A stretch of 59,911 nucleotides of DNA. Source: HXMU1420-2 sp040830545 (GTDB lineage Bacteria > Pseudomonadota > Alphaproteobacteria > Rhodobacterales > Rhodobacteraceae). Both the position numbers and the translations under genes were made by a program. Below, one piece after another: positions 57,672 to 59,911 of the stretch; position 1 is the first letter of the stretch, and each line of letters begins with the position of its first letter. Under the pieces are notes generated by a model. The model was not told the origin of the DNA and searched no databases. It was given only the letters and a program-made list of their open reading frames with translations. Location: contig JBFOMB010000010.1 of NCBI GenBank assembly GCA_040830545.1, positions 1-59,911 of the forward strand, given 5' to 3'.

Positions 57672-58531
57672 GCCCGCGCGCTGGCCCGCGCGGCAAACAC
57701 GGCCGCACCGGTAATCAGGGCCGCCGCCAGGCCCAGTGACCAGCTGGGCGCGGCAATGCCCGCACCGACCAGGATCAGCGTCGACAACAGTGGCGCGGCG
57801 TAGGCGCTGGTTCCCAAAAGCTGGATGTCACCGCGCTTCACCCCGAAATCCCAGACATAAAATGCCAGCCCAACTGGTCCCAGCCCCAGACCCAGTGCAG
57901 ACAACCAGCCCAATTTGCCCTGCGGCCAGACGGTATCTTCCAGTCCAAGATGCAACAGCGCGGAAAGGATCGCGGTTGCAATACAAAACACGGTGACCGA
58001 ACTGGTCGGTGCATCACCCAAGCGCCGCGACAGAACGGAATAGCCCGACCACGTCAGCGCGCAAAGCAACGCCAGCCCATAGCCCGCCAGATGCGCCTGA
58101 TCAAACCCGCCGCCACCGCCCAGAATGATCAAACCCGCGCCTGCAAACCCCAGCGCGCCACCGACCAGATGTCCCGCGCGCAGCTGCTCACCCGGCAAGA
58201 GTCCTGAAAACAGCACGATCAGCAGGGGCCACAGGTAGGCGATCAACCCGGCCTCCGCCGCCGGGGCCAGCCGGAGTGCCGAGAAATACAAAGCGTGATA
58301 CCCAAACAGTCCGACCGTCCCAAACAGGTAGACCCGCGTCGGAACCTGCCGCAGGTGACCCATACCGCCGCTGGCCATGGTCCAGATCAGGCCTACGGTC
58401 CCACCAATTGCAAAGCAGATGGCGTTCAGCAAAAAGGGCGGCGTGGGCGCGGTGCCGACCGTGAACAAGGCCAACAACGACCACAACAGAACGGCCACAA
58501 AACCGATGGCGGTGGCTGTGTTGCGGGTCAT
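57668..58531 (-). CDS. EamA/DMT-superfamily transporter
   Basis: The 287-residue protein has about ten hydrophobic helices in two EamA repeats, starting with AIGFVAVLLWSLLALFTVGT (about 8-27); the second half shows YGLALLCALTWSGYSVLSR and LGTSAYAAPLLSTLILVGAG, typical of drug/metabolite exporters. Substrate unknown. It overlaps the LysR gene (ATGA), suggesting co-transcription and autoregulated expression. Its stop overlaps fliP on the other strand. Confidence 0.88.
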   Translation of the reverse strand: MTRNTATAIGFVAVLLWSLLALFTVGTAPTPPFLLNAICFAIGGTVGLIWTMASGGMGHLRQVPTRVYLFGTVGLFGYHALYFSALRLAPAAEAGLIAYLWPLLIVLFSGLLPGEQLRAGHLVGGALGFAGAGLIILGGGGGFDQAHLAGYGLALLCALTWSGYSVLSRRLGDAPTSSVTVFCIATAILSALLHLGLEDTVWPQGKLGWLSALGLGLGPVGLAFYVWDFGVKRGDIQLLGTSAYAAPLLSTLILVGAGIAAPSWSLGLAAALITGAAVFAARASARA

Positions 58532-59475
58532 GCCGGTCTGTCCTGATCAATTTGTACCATTTTCAGGTTGTCGGACACCGGTGCGGTTTTGGAAATCTCG
58601 TTCAGGATCCAGTCGCGGAACGCCGCGATATGCGGGCGGTCTTCGCTGCCTTCGCGGCACAGGAACCGAAACCGGGCCCCTGTCAACAACGCGACACCGT
58701 AAGGGGCCACCAACCGCCCCAAATGAAGGTCGGTCACAACCATGGAGCGGCGACCCAACGCTATGCCCGCCCCAGCCAGAGCGGCGTCCACCATGTGATC
58801 CGGCTGCGAAAACCGCGCACCATGAGATGGACGAAAATCCATTCCTACCGCGCGAAACCAGACGGGCCAGTCTGCATCCATGCCCAAATCGCCAAAGGAA
58901 TCGTCAAACAGCAAGGGCGCGTCTTTCAGGCTTTCGGGCGTTGGAAACTGCGCGGCCAGTTCCGGCGTGGTGACCGGTGTCACCCACTCCTGCCTCAGCG
59001 GCAGCGAATACAGCCCTGCATCGCGCCCATATCCAAACCGGATCGCCACATCCACATCGTCCCGATCGAAATCCATACGCCGAAGAGACGCCGAGATTTT
59101 CAAATCGACCTCGGGATGCGCGCGGGCAAATTCATAGAGCCGCGGCGCAAGCCATTTCGACGTAAACGCCGGGCCTGCCGTCACGGTCAGGGATTGTTCG
59201 TTCTGCAATCGCCGCGTTGCGTTCCAGGCCGCCGCCAGAGCCGCAAACCCATCTGCGGCACCTGGGGCCAACGCGCGACCCGAGGGCGTCAATTCGACAG
59301 CGCGGTTCAAGCGGCGAAACAGAGGTTGGCCCAGATGTTCTTCCAGGCTCTTTATCTGGAACGACAGGGCTGCCGGCGTCACGTTCAATTCTTCTGCCGC
59401 TCGCGCAAACGACATGTGCCGCGCAGCGGCATCAAAGGCGCGCAAGGCCGTCAAGGGGGGCAGGCGGTCGCTCAT
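58528..59475 (-). CDS. LysR-family transcriptional regulator (GcvA-like)
   Basis: The 315-residue protein has the N-terminal winged helix LTALRAFDAAARHMSFARAAEELNVTPAALSFQIKSLEEHLGQPLF (about 8-53), a GcvA-type HTH, and a C-terminal ligand-binding domain with GPAFTSKWLAPRLYEFARAHPEVDLKIS (about 99-126). It is directly upstream of and overlapping the DMT transporter, which it probably controls. The inducer is unknown. Confidence 0.92.
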   Translation of the reverse strand: MSDRLPPLTALRAFDAAARHMSFARAAEELNVTPAALSFQIKSLEEHLGQPLFRRLNRAVELTPSGRALAPGAADGFAALAAAWNATRRLQNEQSLTVTAGPAFTSKWLAPRLYEFARAHPEVDLKISASLRRMDFDRDDVDVAIRFGYGRDAGLYSLPLRQEWVTPVTTPELAAQFPTPESLKDAPLLFDDSFGDLGMDADWPVWFRAVGMDFRPSHGARFSQPDHMVDAALAGAGIALGRRSMVVTDLHLGRLVAPYGVALLTGARFRFLCREGSEDRPHIAAFRDWILNEISKTAPVSDNLKMVQIDQDRPA

Positions 59476-59585
59476 GATAGGTAAGTAAAACTAAACTGAA
59501 CGCAATGAAAGTCTGGTTTGTGACTAATCTTCAAAGGGAATATGTATGTGACAGTTCAGGAACACTTCACCAAAGAGGTCCCCAA

Positions 59586-59699
59586 ATGTTGGAAACGAAT
59601 ATCGACCGCCGCTATCGCCAAGCATACCACATTGCCCACAAGGAACGCGCTGCAGCCTTTACCAGAACACTGCGCTGGATGTTGTGGCGGTCCAGCTGA
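59586..59699 (+). CDS. Small Arg-rich protein, 37 residues
   Basis: A frame beginning ATGTTGGAAACG encodes 37 residues ending RTLRWMLWRSS. GAGG lies seven bases before the ATG, and a strong stem-loop terminator starts 19 bases after the stop. The sequence is basic and aromatic (RRYRQAYHIAHKERAAAF), resembling short Arg-rich DUF1127-like proteins of alphaproteobacteria, but too short for a firm match. Confidence 0.6.
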   Translation: MLETNIDRRYRQAYHIAHKERAAAFTRTLRWMLWRSS

Positions 59700-59717
59700 G
59701 GACACATCCGAAAACGA

Positions 59718-59746
59718 AAAAGGCCGGTCACAGTGACCGGCCTTTT
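59718..59746. terminator. Strong bidirectional terminator
   Basis: AAAAGGCCGGTCAC and GTGACCGGCCTTTT form a perfect 14-bp arm pair around a single A, giving a GC-rich hairpin flanked by A and T runs on both strands. It separates the small plus-strand protein from the convergent PhaB-like gene and should end both transcripts. Confidence 0.9.
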
Positions 59747-59766
59747 CATTGAGATATGTATTAAGC

Positions 59767-59911
59767 TTAGACGAAGAACTGCCCGCCATTTGCGCTGATG
59801 GTTGATCCGTTGATGAAGCCAGCCTCGTCAGACGCCAGGAAGGCCACGCAGCGCGCGATTTCCTCGGGCTCACCCAGGCGTCCTGCCGGGATCTGGCTGA
59901 TGATCGCCTCA
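59767..59911 (-). CDS. phaB: PhaB-like acetoacetyl-CoA reductase, C-terminal part (runs off the window)
   Basis: The last 48 codons of a short-chain dehydrogenase are present. The protein reads IPAGRLGEPEEIARCVAFL and SDEAGFINGSTISANGGQFFV before the stop, an almost canonical PhaB/FabG C-terminus; the FINGSTISANGGQ ending favours PhaB of Rhodobacterales. It is on the same strand as the N-terminal fragment at 1-153. The two pieces cannot be one gene closing a circle, because too many residues (about 140) are missing and the frames do not join. Confidence 0.8.
   Translation of the reverse strand, partial: EAIISQIPAGRLGEPEEIARCVAFLASDEAGFINGSTISANGGQFFV

Noticed and set aside
1..59911. Possibility that the window is a closed circle cut inside one phaB gene
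   Set aside because: The N- and C-terminal pieces leave about 140 residues missing and the codon phases at the two ends do not join, so two different copies are more likely.
1..59911. CRISPR arrays, tRNA/rRNA genes, insertion sequences or prophage genes
   Set aside because: I saw no regular spaced repeats, no convincing tRNA T-arm or rRNA segment, and no transposase, integrase or phage structural protein in any frame.

Overview
The window comes from an alphaproteobacterium, most probably a marine Rhodobacterales (Roseobacter-group) species. The flagellar genes are of the alphaproteobacterial FlaF/FlbT/MotE type, with a FlgJ that lacks a muramidase domain and a separate SltF-like transglycosylase. 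PhaB-like reductases, Hint-domain proteins and an FNR-type palindrome point the same way. The sequence is GC-rich, densely packed and full of four-base ATGA/GTGA/TTGA gene overlaps. The placement is inferred from gene content, not from a database search.

Layout. 1-153: 5' part of a PhaB-like reductase gene (minus strand). 725-6116: polyphosphate kinase 2, two alpha/beta hydrolases, a GST, an AhpD-like protein and a class 3 lipase-like protein. 6177-8144: parE. 8203-11995: a glutamate-receptor-like channel gene and two adjacent Hint-domain genes. 12261-18067: dapE, a GNAT acetyltransferase, a DUF2064 glycosyltransferase-like protein, rnr and an MltB-type transglycosylase. 18136-30723: polyamine uptake and catabolism, with two complete four-component ABC transporters around a class III aminotransferase and a GntR regulator, plus a PuuB-like oxidase. 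30790-32103: UDP-glucose dehydrogenase.

32489-57671 is one continuous flagellar cluster. It contains fliK-flgD (minus); flgJ-flgN, fliC-flaF-flbT and a DUF1217 gene (plus); fliI (minus); flgB-flgC-fliE-fliQ-flgF-flgG-flgA-flgH and a fliL-like gene (plus); a ten-gene minus-strand operon from fliL through a short membrane protein, motE, motA, a 760-residue periplasmic protein, sltF, flhA, fliR and flhB to a FliJ-sized coiled-coil protein; and fliF-fliH-fliN-fliP (plus). These encode the export gate (FlhA, FlhB, FliP, FliQ, FliR), the ATPase complex (FliI, FliH, perhaps FliJ), MS-ring, rod, L-ring, hook cap, flagellin and part of the stator. I do not see flgE, flgK, flgL, flgI, motB, fliG or fliM. 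CtrA-like half-site pairs lie in the fliK/flgJ and fliL/fliF divergent gaps.

57668-59911: a DMT permease, a LysR regulator, a 37-residue protein, a strong bidirectional terminator, and the 3' end of another PhaB-like reductase gene.

The most unusual items are the channel with a non-canonical pore filter, the Hint pair in which one member has Ser at the nucleophile position, the large uncharacterised periplasmic protein in the stator/export operon, the FNR-type palindrome upstream of ppk2, and the structured leader before fliC.
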